A stretch of 64,000 bases of DNA from Streptomyces sp. SirexAA-E (GTDB lineage: Bacteria; Actinomycetota; Actinomycetes; Streptomycetales; Streptomycetaceae). Position numbers and translations under genes: made by a program. The stretch covers positions 5,642,001 to 5,706,000 of the forward strand of contig NC_015953.1 in NCBI RefSeq assembly GCF_000177195.2, given 5' to 3'. Numbering within the stretch: position 1 is the first letter of the stretch; each line of letters starts with the position of its first letter. The notes beneath the pieces were generated by a model. The model was given only the letters and a program-made list of their open reading frames with translations, was not told the DNA's origin and searched no databases. Shown here one piece after another: positions 53,696 through 61,756 of this stretch.

Positions 53696-53938
53696 TCAGT
53701 CGCCGCGCGGCTTCCAGGTGAGCTTGCCGCCGCCCACCCAACGGACCTCGTCCGGGTCGTCGAGGTCGTCGATCCTGATACCGGCCTCCGCCGCCGCGAC
53801 CACCACATCCGTCATCGCGATCGCCGTCCCGACGACCTCTCCGTCGATCTCCACGATCCGGAAGGGCGGGTCCCCGGGCTGGACGGGAAGGACGGTGACC
53901 CGCGGACGGTAGAGGCGGGGGCTCGGGGTGTCGGTCAT
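53696..53938 (-). CDS. Conserved-looking small protein of unknown function
   Basis: 80 aa from ATG 53938; an upstream ATG at 53998 is possible but the added residues are unconvincing. The sequence alternates strands and short helices: VTVLPVQPGDPPFRIVEIDGE, VVGTAIAMTDVVVAAAEAG and EVRWVGGGKLTWKP. No motif or family is recognised. Codon bias (G/C third position) supports coding. It faces the FMN reductase-like gene tail to tail, 32 bases away. An AT-rich palindrome lies upstream in its promoter region. Confidence 0.75.
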   Translation of the reverse strand: MTDTPSPRLYRPRVTVLPVQPGDPPFRIVEIDGEVVGTAIAMTDVVVAAAEAGIRIDDLDDPDEVRWVGGGKLTWKPRGD

Positions 53939-54011
53939 GCGAGACCGGTTCCACCGGAGAGTCCGAGCTATGCCCCACACGGTCCACTGGTGAGCCATAT
54001 GCCCGATTTAT

Positions 54012-54033
54012 TGGATTAAGTGTAATTAATCCA
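54012..54033. promoter_or_regulatory. AT-rich perfect palindrome in a G+C-rich promoter region
   Basis: TGGATTAA-N6-TTAATCCA, 22 bases, about 74 bases upstream of the 80-aa protein start and ~270 upstream of the c-di-AMP riboswitch. Its low G+C content stands out sharply in this genome. It is either an operator or part of a promoter. From 54034 to 54284 there are only AT-rich spots (around 54195-54250, TCATGCGAATGAATTGCGATC) likely to be the promoter for the riboswitch transcript. Confidence 0.5.
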
Positions 54034-54284
54034 TTCTTTCGGGAGGTCGCGCGACGTGCGTCCGGATCACCTGTGTGGTGGGGCAAAACGCCCGTAACGG
54101 ACGCCGTGACCAGGGTCACGCCGGGCGCGCCGGACGCCGGGGCGGGCTCGCCGGTTCCCTGCTGTGCCGGGAAAGTTGGCGGGCCGGTGTGGGCTCGGTA
54201 ACACGAATTCCTATGAATTGATCATGCGAATGAATTGCGATCAAGAATTCGGAGCTTGTTCCTTTCGGCATTTCTCGCCTACGG

Positions 54285-54472
54285 TCACCCTCACTCCGGA
54301 CGGAACGCCGAATCCTGCCGCCGTCCGGGAACCCGACCACATCTCGTACGGCAGGAGCGGGGGACCCAGGTAAGTGCCGATCCGGTATCCGGAGCGGCTC
54401 GGGGTGAAGTCGCAGTCTTCTGCGGCCGGGCATCTCCAGCCCGAACCCGACAGCTCACTTCGTAGGCGACGG
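54285..54472 (+). promoter_or_regulatory. c-di-AMP riboswitch (ydaO/yuaA class)
   Basis: Conserved blocks appear in order: CCGTCCGGGAACCCGACC, GGGGGACCCAGGTAAG, CGGGGTGAAGTC and the 3' block CCCGAACCCGACAGCTCAC then TTCGTAGGCG. These match the ydaO riboswitch that precedes cell-wall hydrolase (rpf/swl-type) genes in streptomycetes. It ends about 14 bases before the start codon of the LysM protein, so high c-di-AMP should lower expression of that gene. Confidence 0.92.
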
Positions 54473-54485
54473 AGAGGAATTCAGC

Positions 54486-55364
54486 ATGCCCGCAAAGACT
54501 CACCACCGTCGTTCCAGGCGCAGCTCGCTGACCCGCGGCATCATCGCCGTGAGCACGGGCGGAGCCGCACTGGCCCTTCCTGTGATCGGTGCGACCGGCG
54601 CCTTCGCCGCACCGGCGCAGCCGACCGCGGTCGAAAAGGCGGCGGCCTCGACTGCCGTGTCCGGCAAGGAAATTGCCGGAAAGGACTCGAAGTCCGCCAC
54701 CTATTCCGTGATCTTGGGTGATTCGCTTGCCAAGATCGCCCGCGACCATTCCGTGAGCGGTGGCTGGCAGGAGCTCTACAAGGACAACCGAAAGGCCGTC
54801 GGCGGCAATCCCGACATCATTCACCCGGGCCTGCGGCTGACCATCGGAGCCAAGGCGCACAAGGGTGCCGAGGCCGGGAACGAGGCGGCGGACAAGGCCA
54901 CTTCCAAGACCTCGGATTCCACGGTCCGCACGGAGAGCGCCGATCGCGCCGACCGTTCGGAGCGCACGGGCAACGACGTCGTCGCGCAGGGCACGCCCGC
55001 CGCCGAGGTGGAGGCCGCGCCGGCCGCCGAGCCGGTCGCGTACACCAACGACCTGGACGGCTGGATCAAGGAGTCGCTGGCGGTCATGGCCGAGCACGGC
55101 ATCCCCGGCACCTACGAGGGCATCCACCGCAACATCATCCGCGAGTCGGCCGGCAACCCGCTGGCCATCAACAACTGGGACATCAACGCGATCAACGGCG
55201 TCCCGTCCAAGGGCCTCCTGCAGGTCATCGACCCGACCTTCCAGGCCTACCACGTGCCCGGCACGTCGATGGACAGCTACGACCCGGTCGCCAACATCAC
55301 GGCCGCGTGCAACTACGCCGCCGACCGCTACGGCTCGATCGACAACGTCTTCGGGGCCTACTGA
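54486..55364 (+). CDS. Secreted LysM lytic transglycosylase (SLT-like)
   Basis: 292 aa; ATG with GGAGAGGAA upstream. A long Sec signal (THHRRSRRSSLTRG, hydrophobic core GGAALALPVIGA, cleavage after AFAA near 40). A LysM domain lies at ~70-122 (ATYSVILGDSLAKIARDH to GLRLTIG). A ~75-residue Glu/Ala/Asp/Ser-rich linker follows, then a goose-lysozyme/SLT-like catalytic domain at ~195-292 with the catalytic Glu in NIIRESAGNP and the structural GLLQVIDPTFQAYHVPG segment. It cleaves peptidoglycan glycan strands, probably during growth or spore germination. Expression is controlled by the c-di-AMP riboswitch and ends in a very strong terminator. Confidence 0.95.
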   Translation: MPAKTHHRRSRRSSLTRGIIAVSTGGAALALPVIGATGAFAAPAQPTAVEKAAASTAVSGKEIAGKDSKSATYSVILGDSLAKIARDHSVSGGWQELYKDNRKAVGGNPDIIHPGLRLTIGAKAHKGAEAGNEAADKATSKTSDSTVRTESADRADRSERTGNDVVAQGTPAAEVEAAPAAEPVAYTNDLDGWIKESLAVMAEHGIPGTYEGIHRNIIRESAGNPLAINNWDINAINGVPSKGLLQVIDPTFQAYHVPGTSMDSYDPVANITAACNYAADRYGSIDNVFGAY

Positions 55365-55390
55365 GTCACGACCGCCTGAGGGTGGAACAC

Positions 55391-55442
55391 ACGGCCGGTG
55401 GCCGGTGCGGGTTCGTCCGAACCCGCACCGGCCACCGGCCGT
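55391..55442 (+). terminator. 25-bp perfect hairpin terminator
   Basis: A stem of 25 perfect base pairs (ACGGCCGG... at 55391-55415 against its complement at 55418-55442) with a 2-base loop, 27 bases after the LysM-transglycosylase stop. No U-tract follows, as is usual in streptomycetes. The remainder of 55443-55701 shows no gene. Confidence 0.85.
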
Positions 55443-55701
55443 TCGCCGTCGCCGCAGCGTGGCCCGGGGCGCGGACGGGCCGGGGGCGCCCGGCTGGTGA
55501 GACGGGATCAGGGAGAGCGGCGAGGCGGCACCCGGTCCCGGGCCGCCGCATCCGTACTCCGCCCGGTGCGGGACGTACGCCGGCCTTCCCGTCCGAGCCG
55601 GTGGCCGCCACCGTGCCGGTCCTCGGTGCCCCATGCTCCGGACACGCACCCGGGAGCGGGGCGACTGGTCACGTACAGGTTCGTCGTCCATACTGCCCGC
55701 C

Positions 55702-56280
55702 GTGGAGCAGCGCATAGATTCAAACACCAAGCCCGAGTTCGCCGCGGGGACCGACCCGGCGTTCATCCCCGGCCTGACGGCCCCTGCCCCGGTGCGGACG
55801 GAGGAAGCGGCGAAGAAGGCGCCGGAGGAGTCCGAGGAGGCGCCCGAGACGGCCGACGCGCCGGTGGAGGACGTCGTCGGCGCGGACGAGGCGGCGGCCT
55901 CCACCGGTACGGAGGAGGCCGGAGAGGCGCCGGACCGGGACCCCGAGGCGGTCGCGGACGCGGAGCCGGACGAGGCGGGCGAGGCGTCCGTTCAGGAGGA
56001 CGGCCCCGTCTTCGAGGTCAGCGACCGGCGCGGGTCCATCCGGGTGAACCGTGAGGGTGTCCGCTTCCAGCTGGACGACCAGGAGGCCGAGTTCGACTGG
56101 TCGGAGATCGGCGCAGTCGAGGTCAAGACCCCGCGCTTCGGACGCCGGTTCACCGTCACGGTGCACCTGTCGAGCCGCCGGTGGTTCAACGCCGAGGTCG
56201 AGGCTCCGGCCAGGGGGCGGCTCAAGGAGTGGACGGCGGACCTCGACGCGGCGCTGGACGCCTACTTCGAGGAGGCCTGA
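55702..56280 (+). CDS. Acidic protein with PH-like C-terminal domain
   Basis: 192 aa from GTG 55702 (EQRIDSNTKPEF); the frame is open upstream but that sequence is Arg/Thr-rich and unlike protein. Residues ~25-105 are a low-complexity acidic Glu/Ala/Asp/Pro region, probably disordered. Residues ~108-192 form a compact domain with alternating strands (PVFEVSDRRGSIRVNREGV, FQLDDQEAEFDWSEIGAVEV, RRFTVTVHLSSRRW) and a C-terminal helix (KEWTADLDAALDAYF), the pattern of bacterial PH-like domains. No catalytic motif. Common in streptomycete genomes as a hypothetical; role unknown. Confidence 0.82.
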   Translation: MEQRIDSNTKPEFAAGTDPAFIPGLTAPAPVRTEEAAKKAPEESEEAPETADAPVEDVVGADEAAASTGTEEAGEAPDRDPEAVADAEPDEAGEASVQEDGPVFEVSDRRGSIRVNREGVRFQLDDQEAEFDWSEIGAVEVKTPRFGRRFTVTVHLSSRRWFNAEVEAPARGRLKEWTADLDAALDAYFEEA

Positions 56281-56539
56281 CACACAGGACCGGAGCGGCC
56301 GGGGCCGGAGTCCCGGCCCGCTCCCGGATCCGCCGGTCACCCGGCACCGCACGCTCCGCCCGGACCGTGCGGCGGACCGGCGTGCCTCGGCGCCGCTGTG
56401 CGCCCCCCCGTGCCCGTGCGAGGCCTGCTCGCCCCATGAGCACGCCCGGGGGTGCCCGGCCACTCCGGGCCCCCGCTCCTGCCGCCGGGGCGGTTCCGGC
56501 GGTTCCGGCGGTCCCGCCGGTCCCGGCCGCGGGTCCGGC

Positions 56540-57427
56540 TCAGGCCTGGGGGTCGAGGACCACCGAGCGGGTCAGGTGCCTCGGGAGGTCGGGGTCGAGG
56601 TCCTGGGCCGCCGCCCGGGCGATCGCCAGCCGCTGGACCCTGACCAGCTCGGCCAGCGGGTCCAGGTCGCTCTCCACCCAGCGGGCGCCCGTCTCCCGTA
56701 CCTGCTCCGGCAGACCCTCCGGTGCCGCTCCGAACATCCACGTCGCCGTCCCGGCCGTCGCGATGCTGATGGGGCCGTGGCGGTACTCCATCGCCGGGTA
56801 CGACTCGGTCCAGGAGAGCGACGCCTCCTTCATCTTGAGCGCCGCCTCGTTGGCGATGCCCACCGTCCAGCCGCGCCCCAGGAAGCTGAACTGGGTGCAC
56901 TCCAGCAGTCCTTCGGGAAGCGGTTCGGCCAGCGCGGTCTCCGCGTCCCGCACCACCGCGTCGCTGTGCAGCCCGAGATGGGCGCGGAAGAGGGTGAGGG
57001 CGGTGGTGGCGAACCGCGTCTGCACGACGGACCGTTCGTCGGCGAAGTCGAGCAGCACCACGTCGTCCGCCACCTTCGGTACCGGCGTGTTCGGATCGGC
57101 GGTCACCGCCACCGTGCGCGTGCCGCCGCGCAGACGGGTCAGCAGTTCGAGCACCTCGGTCGTGGTCCCCGAGCGGGTCAGGGCGACCACGCGGTCGTAC
57201 GTACGGCCGGAGGGGAACTCCGAAGCGGCGAAGGCGTCCGACTCGCCCTGACCGGAGCCCTCCCGGAGCGCCGCGTAGGCCTGGGCCATGTAGTAGGACG
57301 TGCCGCATCCGACGATGGCGACGCGTTCGCCGGGGGCGGGCAGGGCCGCCGCCCGGTCGACTGCGACCTGCGCGGCACGTCGCCAGCACGCCGGCTGATC
57401 GGCTGTCTCGGTCTCGACATGGGACAT
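56540..57427 (-). CDS. SIS-domain sugar isomerase/aminotransferase-like protein
   Basis: 295 aa from ATG 57427, with GGAG upstream; a start at 57490 is less likely. Two SIS domains resembling the isomerase half of GlmS (AgaS/FrlB group): VAIVGCGTSYYMAQAYAAL near residue 40, ALTRSGTTTEVLELL near 87 binding the sugar phosphate, and YPAMEYRHGPIS near 222, matching the GlmS EYRHGP motif with its conserved His. The glutaminase domain is absent. It probably deaminates or isomerises an amino-sugar phosphate or fructosamine phosphate. It stands alone; its 397-base upstream region carries a 6-bp inverted repeat (TTGTTC 57483, GAACAA 57521). Confidence 0.88.
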   Translation of the reverse strand: MSHVETETADQPACWRRAAQVAVDRAAALPAPGERVAIVGCGTSYYMAQAYAALREGSGQGESDAFAASEFPSGRTYDRVVALTRSGTTTEVLELLTRLRGGTRTVAVTADPNTPVPKVADDVVLLDFADERSVVQTRFATTALTLFRAHLGLHSDAVVRDAETALAEPLPEGLLECTQFSFLGRGWTVGIANEAALKMKEASLSWTESYPAMEYRHGPISIATAGTATWMFGAAPEGLPEQVRETGARWVESDLDPLAELVRVQRLAIARAAAQDLDPDLPRHLTRSVVLDPQA

Positions 57428-57482
57428 GTCTCTGCACTCCGCTTCCGCTGCTGCCGCACGCATGGGTGAAATAGTCGCCAGG

Positions 57483-57526
57483 TTGTTCAATTTTGCATGC
57501 TACAGGGGTTAAACGAGCAAGAACAA
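57483..57526. promoter_or_regulatory. AT-rich promoter region of the SIS gene with TTGTTC/GAACAA inverted repeat
   Basis: TTGTTC (57483-57488) and GAACAA (57521-57526) flank a 32-base, unusually AT-rich segment including TTTTGCATGC and GGGGTTAAAC. It lies 55-100 bases upstream of the SIS-domain start. The remainder of 57527-57800 is non-coding with no clear feature. Confidence 0.4.
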
Positions 57527-57812
57527 GCACCAGGCGGACAGGAGGATGCCGACGCCAAGGGCTCTTTTCGGTCATACTCCGGGGTCGGTCGGCTCGATCC
57601 GATTCCTCTGCTAACGGGCGGGTGGGCACCGGACCGACCGGCATGCCCCCTGGTCAATCCCTGACAAAGCAGAGGAAAATACACGTGTGATGCGGGGACG
57701 GCTGGTGCGCGAGAGCGGTCCGTGGGTGGCTGATCTCTGCGGGGAGGGGCGTTTTTGCGTCATCGGACGCGAGGGATGGCCGAGTTCGAACGTGCGGCCG
57801 GTTCCGAGTCGG

Positions 57813-57818
57813 CATAAT
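57813..57818 (+). promoter_or_regulatory. Leaderless -10 element (CATAAT) of the MBL gene
   Basis: CATAAT ends 6 bases before the ATG at 57825, so the transcript should begin at or next to the start codon. No Shine-Dalgarno sequence is present in that position. Confidence 0.5.
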
Positions 57819-57824
57819 CGGCGC

Positions 57825-58823
57825 ATGTCGATCACGGGTGGGGACGTCGTTGACCTCGGCACGGGCTTGTACGCCTGGCTGCCGCCGAAACGCGGCTGGG
57901 GGCTGGCCAACTGCGGTCTGCTCGTCTCGCCGCGCGGGGGGCTCTGGATCGACACCCCGTACGACCCCGTGCTCGCGGGCCAGTTCCTCGTCGAGAGCGA
58001 GAAGCGGCTGCCCGACGGGGCGACCGTCGACCGCATCGTCGTCACCCACGCCAACGGCGACCACTTCTGGGGCGCCGGCGTGCTCCCGGACGCGGAGATC
58101 ATCGCGACCCGGGAAGCCAGGGAGCACATCCACTACGACCCCACCCCGCAGCAGCAGCACGCGCTGGTGACCCAGAGCGATCCGGCCACACCGCTCGGCG
58201 CCTACCTCGGCCGCCACTTCGGCGTCTTCGACTGGTCGTCCACCGAACCCGTGCAGCCCACGACGTACTTCACTGGAGAGCTCGAACTGACCCTCGGCGC
58301 GTACGCCGTCGAGATCACCGCCCTGCCGCCCGCGCACACCGGCGGCGACCTGATCGTCCATCTGCCCGCCCAGCGCGCGGTGTTCAGCGGTGACGTCATC
58401 TTCTCCTCCAGCCCGGCCCAGCCGGGCGACCACCCGGTGCACTGGGCCGGGCCCCTGAGCAACGTGATCGCCGCGTGCGAGCGGGTGCTCGCCACCGGCG
58501 CGGAGGTGATCGTGCCCGGTCACGGGCCGGTGCTCGACCGGGCCGGGGTGCACGAGCACATCGGCTACCTCTCCTACGTACGCGAGCGCGCCCACGCCCT
58601 GCACGCGGCCGGGGTGCCCCCGCTCGAGGCCGCCCGCAGGGTGATCGCCGAAGGCCGCTACCCGGCGCTCGGGCTGCCCGAGCGGCTGGTGGTGACGGTC
58701 GGCACCGAGTACCGGCACCTGGACGGCGGCACCGACATGCCCGGCGTCCTCCAGGTGATGTCCCAGGTGGCGGCCGTCGCGCACGAGGCGGAGCCGGTCA
58801 TGACCGGTGGCGGCGCCGAGTGA
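57825..58823 (+). CDS. Metallo-beta-lactamase-fold hydrolase
   Basis: 332 aa from ATG 57825, supported by a -10 element immediately upstream (leaderless). MBL-fold metal motif THANGDHFW at residues ~70-78 (the HxxGDH form), the HTGGDLIVHL His near 167, the GDVIF Asp near 187 and the PGHGPV His near 229. The group includes glyoxalase II-like and quinoprotein-associated hydrolases. The active site looks complete and no signal peptide is present. Substrate unknown. It is not overlapped with the conservon, which starts 81 bases later in the same direction. Confidence 0.9.
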   Translation: MSITGGDVVDLGTGLYAWLPPKRGWGLANCGLLVSPRGGLWIDTPYDPVLAGQFLVESEKRLPDGATVDRIVVTHANGDHFWGAGVLPDAEIIATREAREHIHYDPTPQQQHALVTQSDPATPLGAYLGRHFGVFDWSSTEPVQPTTYFTGELELTLGAYAVEITALPPAHTGGDLIVHLPAQRAVFSGDVIFSSSPAQPGDHPVHWAGPLSNVIAACERVLATGAEVIVPGHGPVLDRAGVHEHIGYLSYVRERAHALHAAGVPPLEAARRVIAEGRYPALGLPERLVVTVGTEYRHLDGGTDMPGVLQVMSQVAAVAHEAEPVMTGGGAE

Positions 58824-58904
58824 CGGCCGACCGGAGAGGGCGCCGGTCGCGCGGCTCCCTCCCGGCGCGTGGACCCCGTCCGACGACGGGGGCGTGGTGA
58901 CGCC

Positions 58905-60395
58905 GTGCTTCCCTGGATCGTGGCACTGGCCGCCGTCGGCACGGCGATCTGGCACGCCGTACGGGCCTACCAGGCCGGACGTGACGCCTACGCGGCTTCG
59001 GCCCGCGCCGAACTGGCGGACCGCCAGGCACGGGCGGCCGAAGCCCGCACCCTCGCCCTGACCGAGGAGATACGCCAGCTCGCCGAGAAGCGGATACCGG
59101 CCGCGGCCACCGCCCTGTCCCACCGGGCCGCACCCGTCCCCGGGCTGCGGGAGGCGGCCGGCGTCGAGGGCGACGCCGCGCGCCTGCTGACCGACGCGGT
59201 CCAGGCCGCGCGCACGGCGATCCTCGAAGAACGCCGCCGCGTCGACGCGGCCGCCCGAGCGGCCATGCGCGGCACCTCCGCCAAGATCCAGTCGCTGCTC
59301 AACCAGTCCCAGCACCTGCTCCAGGAGCTCCAGCACGAGTACGACGATCCGCGCGTGCTGCAACTCGACTTCCGCAACGAGCTCGCCCTGCGCCGCACCC
59401 AGGCCACCGCCGTGCTCTGCGACGCCTGGCCGGGGCTCGCCCGGCAGAACTCCTCGCTCGTCGAGATCGTGCTGGGCGCCCAGTCACGGGTCGGCGGGTA
59501 CGAGCGGATCAAGGTCGCCAACCACCTGCGCCAGGAGCGGCTGGCCCTGGTCGCCCGCGCCGCCGAGCCCCTGGCGATCGCGCTCGCGGAGCTGCTGGCC
59601 AACGCCACGGCGTACTCCCACCCGGACACCGAGGTGCCGGTGACGGTCCAGCAGGCCGCGGGACGCGGAGCGCTGGTCCTGGTCGACGACGCCGGGATCG
59701 GCATGGACGACGACGCGCTGAAGCGGGCCCGGGCGCTGCTGGCCGGGCCGTCCGAAGTGCTGCTGACCGAGCTCGGCGACCCGCCGCAGACCGGTTTCGC
59801 GGTGGTCGGGCGGCTGGTGGCCAGGTACGGCTTCAGCTGCCACATCGAGCCGTCGCCGTACGGGGGCATGCGGGCGATGCTGCGCATCCCGGCCCATCTG
59901 CTGACGGTGATGGACGACGACCGGACCCTGTCCGTGCTCGCCCCGGCGCCGGTGCCCGCGCACCCGGACGCCCCGGGGGGCGGAGCCACCGACACGGGCC
60001 CGGCGGCCGACTCCGCGGCCCCCGATTCCCTGGCCCCCGATTCCTTGGCCCCCGGGTCCTTGGCCCCCGGATCTGCGGAGCCTGTGGCCACCACCGGCAC
60101 GGACCCCACCACCGGCACGGACCCCGCCACCGCTGCCCGCGACTCCACCGGCCCGGGTGTCCCGGAGGCCGGGACGCCCGCCCTGCCCAGCCGGCGCCGA
60201 CGGGCCCGCCGGGCCACCGCACCCGACGGCGGTACGGCCGCCAGGACCCGGGAGACGGGCGTGGAGCCGGATCTCCGTACGCCCGAACAGGCCGGTGCCT
60301 CCTGGGCCGCCCTCCAGCAGGGCACTCTCAGCGGCAGGAGCGCGAGCGCTCCCTCAGCATCCCCATCGGACGACCAAGGAGACGACGAGACGTGA
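58905..60395 (+). CDS. cvnA: Conservon sensor ATPase (CvnA)
   Basis: 496 aa from GTG 58905; an in-frame GTG at 58869 is possible but has no better ribosome site. An N-terminal membrane anchor (residues ~3-20), a helical coiled-coil region to ~190 (AEARTLALTEEIRQLAEKR), and a GHKL ATPase domain at ~215-345 with N-box LAELLANATAYSHP and G-box VDDAGIGMDDD. The C-terminal 150 residues are Pro/Ala/Thr-rich with degenerate DSLAP repeats. First gene of a complete cvn cluster; all downstream junctions overlap. Conservons form membrane complexes reminiscent of eukaryotic G-protein receptors and affect development and antibiotic production. The signal is unknown. Confidence 0.93.
   Translation: MLPWIVALAAVGTAIWHAVRAYQAGRDAYAASARAELADRQARAAEARTLALTEEIRQLAEKRIPAAATALSHRAAPVPGLREAAGVEGDAARLLTDAVQAARTAILEERRRVDAAARAAMRGTSAKIQSLLNQSQHLLQELQHEYDDPRVLQLDFRNELALRRTQATAVLCDAWPGLARQNSSLVEIVLGAQSRVGGYERIKVANHLRQERLALVARAAEPLAIALAELLANATAYSHPDTEVPVTVQQAAGRGALVLVDDAGIGMDDDALKRARALLAGPSEVLLTELGDPPQTGFAVVGRLVARYGFSCHIEPSPYGGMRAMLRIPAHLLTVMDDDRTLSVLAPAPVPAHPDAPGGGATDTGPAADSAAPDSLAPDSLAPGSLAPGSAEPVATTGTDPTTGTDPATAARDSTGPGVPEAGTPALPSRRRRARRATAPDGGTAARTRETGVEPDLRTPEQAGASWAALQQGTLSGRSASAPSASPSDDQGDDET
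60017..60076. repeat. 15-bp coding repeats (x4) in the conservon ATPase tail
   Basis: Four in-frame units of GGCCCCCGATTCCCT type at 60017, 60032, 60047 and 60062, diverging slightly, encoding (A)PDSL. An 18-bp repeat (ACCACCGGCACGGACCCC) follows twice at about 60089-60124. They expand a disordered linker. Confidence 0.8.
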
Positions 60396-60814
60396 GCGCC
60401 ACCCCCACCACCGGTGATCTCGCCTGGGTGCTGACCCCGCTGCTGGAACTCCCGGGTGTGCAGCACGCGGTGGTCGCCACCGGCGACGGACTCGTCGAGG
60501 GCGCGTCGCCCGGCCTGGAGCGCGCCTCGGCCGAACGCGTCGCCGCGATGACCGCCACGCTGCACGCGGCCGCCCGCGCCTTCACCACCGCCTTCACCGA
60601 CGTGGAGGCACCGCGTCTTGCGCAGACCGTCGTGGAATCCGAGCTGGGCTTCGCCGTCGTCGTACCCGCGGGCCGGAACACCACCCTGGCCCTGTTCGCC
60701 GCCCCGGACGCCCACCTGGGCAACATCGCCTACCAGATGCAGGTGCAGGTCACCGCGCTCACCCGGGCGATGCACGCACCCACCCGCCGACCGGACGCTG
60801 CCGCCCGGCCATGA
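60392..60814 (+). CDS. cvnB: Roadblock/LC7 protein (CvnB)
   Basis: 140 aa; GTG start overlapping the ATPase stop (GTGA). Roadblock/LC7 fold: DLAWVLTPLLELPGVQHAVVATGDGLVEGAS at the N-terminus, the MTATLHAAARAF helix and AVVVPAGRNTTLALFA strand. In conservons this protein pairs with the GTPase, much as MglB does with MglA, and serves as its regulator or scaffold. The product of this gene is expected at the membrane through the sensor ATPase. Confidence 0.95.
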   Translation: MSATPTTGDLAWVLTPLLELPGVQHAVVATGDGLVEGASPGLERASAERVAAMTATLHAAARAFTTAFTDVEAPRLAQTVVESELGFAVVVPAGRNTTLALFAAPDAHLGNIAYQMQVQVTALTRAMHAPTRRPDAAARP

Positions 60815-61164
60815 CCCCAGGCCCAGGCCGCCGCCTGATTCCCGCCTACCTGGTCACCGGGGGACGCTCCACCCCCTCCGGCCCCGCGCTCGACCGGCTC
60901 GCCGTGCTTCTCCGCACGGACGCGGAGCTGCCGCCGGGCGCCGGCACGGAACAGCGCCGGCTGTGCGGACTCCTCGACCCGGGAGCCCTCACTGTCGTCG
61001 AGTGCGCCGCCCACCTGGAACTGCCGGTCAGCGCCACCGTCTTCCTGGCCACGGACCTCGTGGCCTCCGGACACCTGCGCGCCCGGCCACCGATACCCCG
61101 TGCCGGTGAGATCGACCGGTCGCTCGTCGAGAGGCTGCTCGTTGGACTCCGTTCCCTCCACTGA
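60811..61164 (+). CDS. cvnC: DUF742 protein (CvnC)
   Basis: 117 aa, ATGA overlap with the roadblock gene. DUF742 signature: LIPAYLVTGGRSTPSG at residues 9-24, CGLLDPGALTVVECAAHLELPVSATVFLATDLVASGHL in the middle (a wHTH-like fold) and DRSLVERLLVGLRSL at the end. These proteins occur only in cvn clusters between the roadblock and GTPase genes and are thought to link them. Function not defined biochemically. The GTPase gene begins inside its 3' end. Confidence 0.94.
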   Translation: MTPGPGRRLIPAYLVTGGRSTPSGPALDRLAVLLRTDAELPPGAGTEQRRLCGLLDPGALTVVECAAHLELPVSATVFLATDLVASGHLRARPPIPRAGEIDRSLVERLLVGLRSLH

Positions 61165-61756
61165 CCGGGGCGGCATCGGCTACCTGCCGAGTGCCGCCGA
61201 GACCCTGATGAAACTCGTCGTCACGGGTCCCTTCGGCGTGGGCAAGACGACCCTGATCCGCACCCTCTCGGAGATCGAGACCCTGCACACCGAGGAGGCG
61301 ATGACGCAGGCCGGGGAGGGACTCGACGACACCGCCGGGCTGCCCGAGAAGACCACGACGACGGTCGCCGTCGACTTCGGGAGGCTCACCGTCCAGGACG
61401 ACCTGGTGCTCTACATGTTCGGCACGCCCGGCCAGGAGCGCTTCCTGCCCCTCTGGGAGGACATCGCGCGGGGCGCGCTCGGCGCCCTGGTCATGGTCGA
61501 CACCCGGCGGCTGGAGGACTCCTTCGCCGTCATGGACATGGTGGAGGAACAGGGCCTGCCCTACGCCGTCGCCGTCAACCGCTTCCCCGACGCGCCCGCC
61601 CACCCGGACGAGGTCCTGCGCAAGCACCTCGACCTCGACCCGGCCACCCCGCTGGTGCAGTGCGACGCCCGCGAACGGCGCGGCAGCATCGACGCCCTGA
61701 TCGCCCTCGCCGAGCACGCGCTGACCCGACTCCCCGCGCCCCAGGAAGCCTCATGA
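61142..61756 (+). CDS. cvnD: Conservon GTPase (CvnD)
   Basis: 204 aa from TTG 61142, chosen because GAGAGG lies upstream and the resulting LDSVPS start matches other conservon GTPases; ATG 61208 would remove residues just before the P-loop. Ras-like fold: P-loop GPFGVGKTT near residue 31, switch region DDTAGLPEKTTTTVAVDFG, FGTPGQERF (G3) near 97 and VAVNRFPDAP (G4, NRF in place of NKxD) near 141. The start overlaps 23 bases of the DUF742 gene, so translation is coupled. GTP binding state would be controlled by the roadblock partner. Confidence 0.94.
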   Translation: MDSVPSTDRGGIGYLPSAAETLMKLVVTGPFGVGKTTLIRTLSEIETLHTEEAMTQAGEGLDDTAGLPEKTTTTVAVDFGRLTVQDDLVLYMFGTPGQERFLPLWEDIARGALGALVMVDTRRLEDSFAVMDMVEEQGLPYAVAVNRFPDAPAHPDEVLRKHLDLDPATPLVQCDARERRGSIDALIALAEHALTRLPAPQEAS

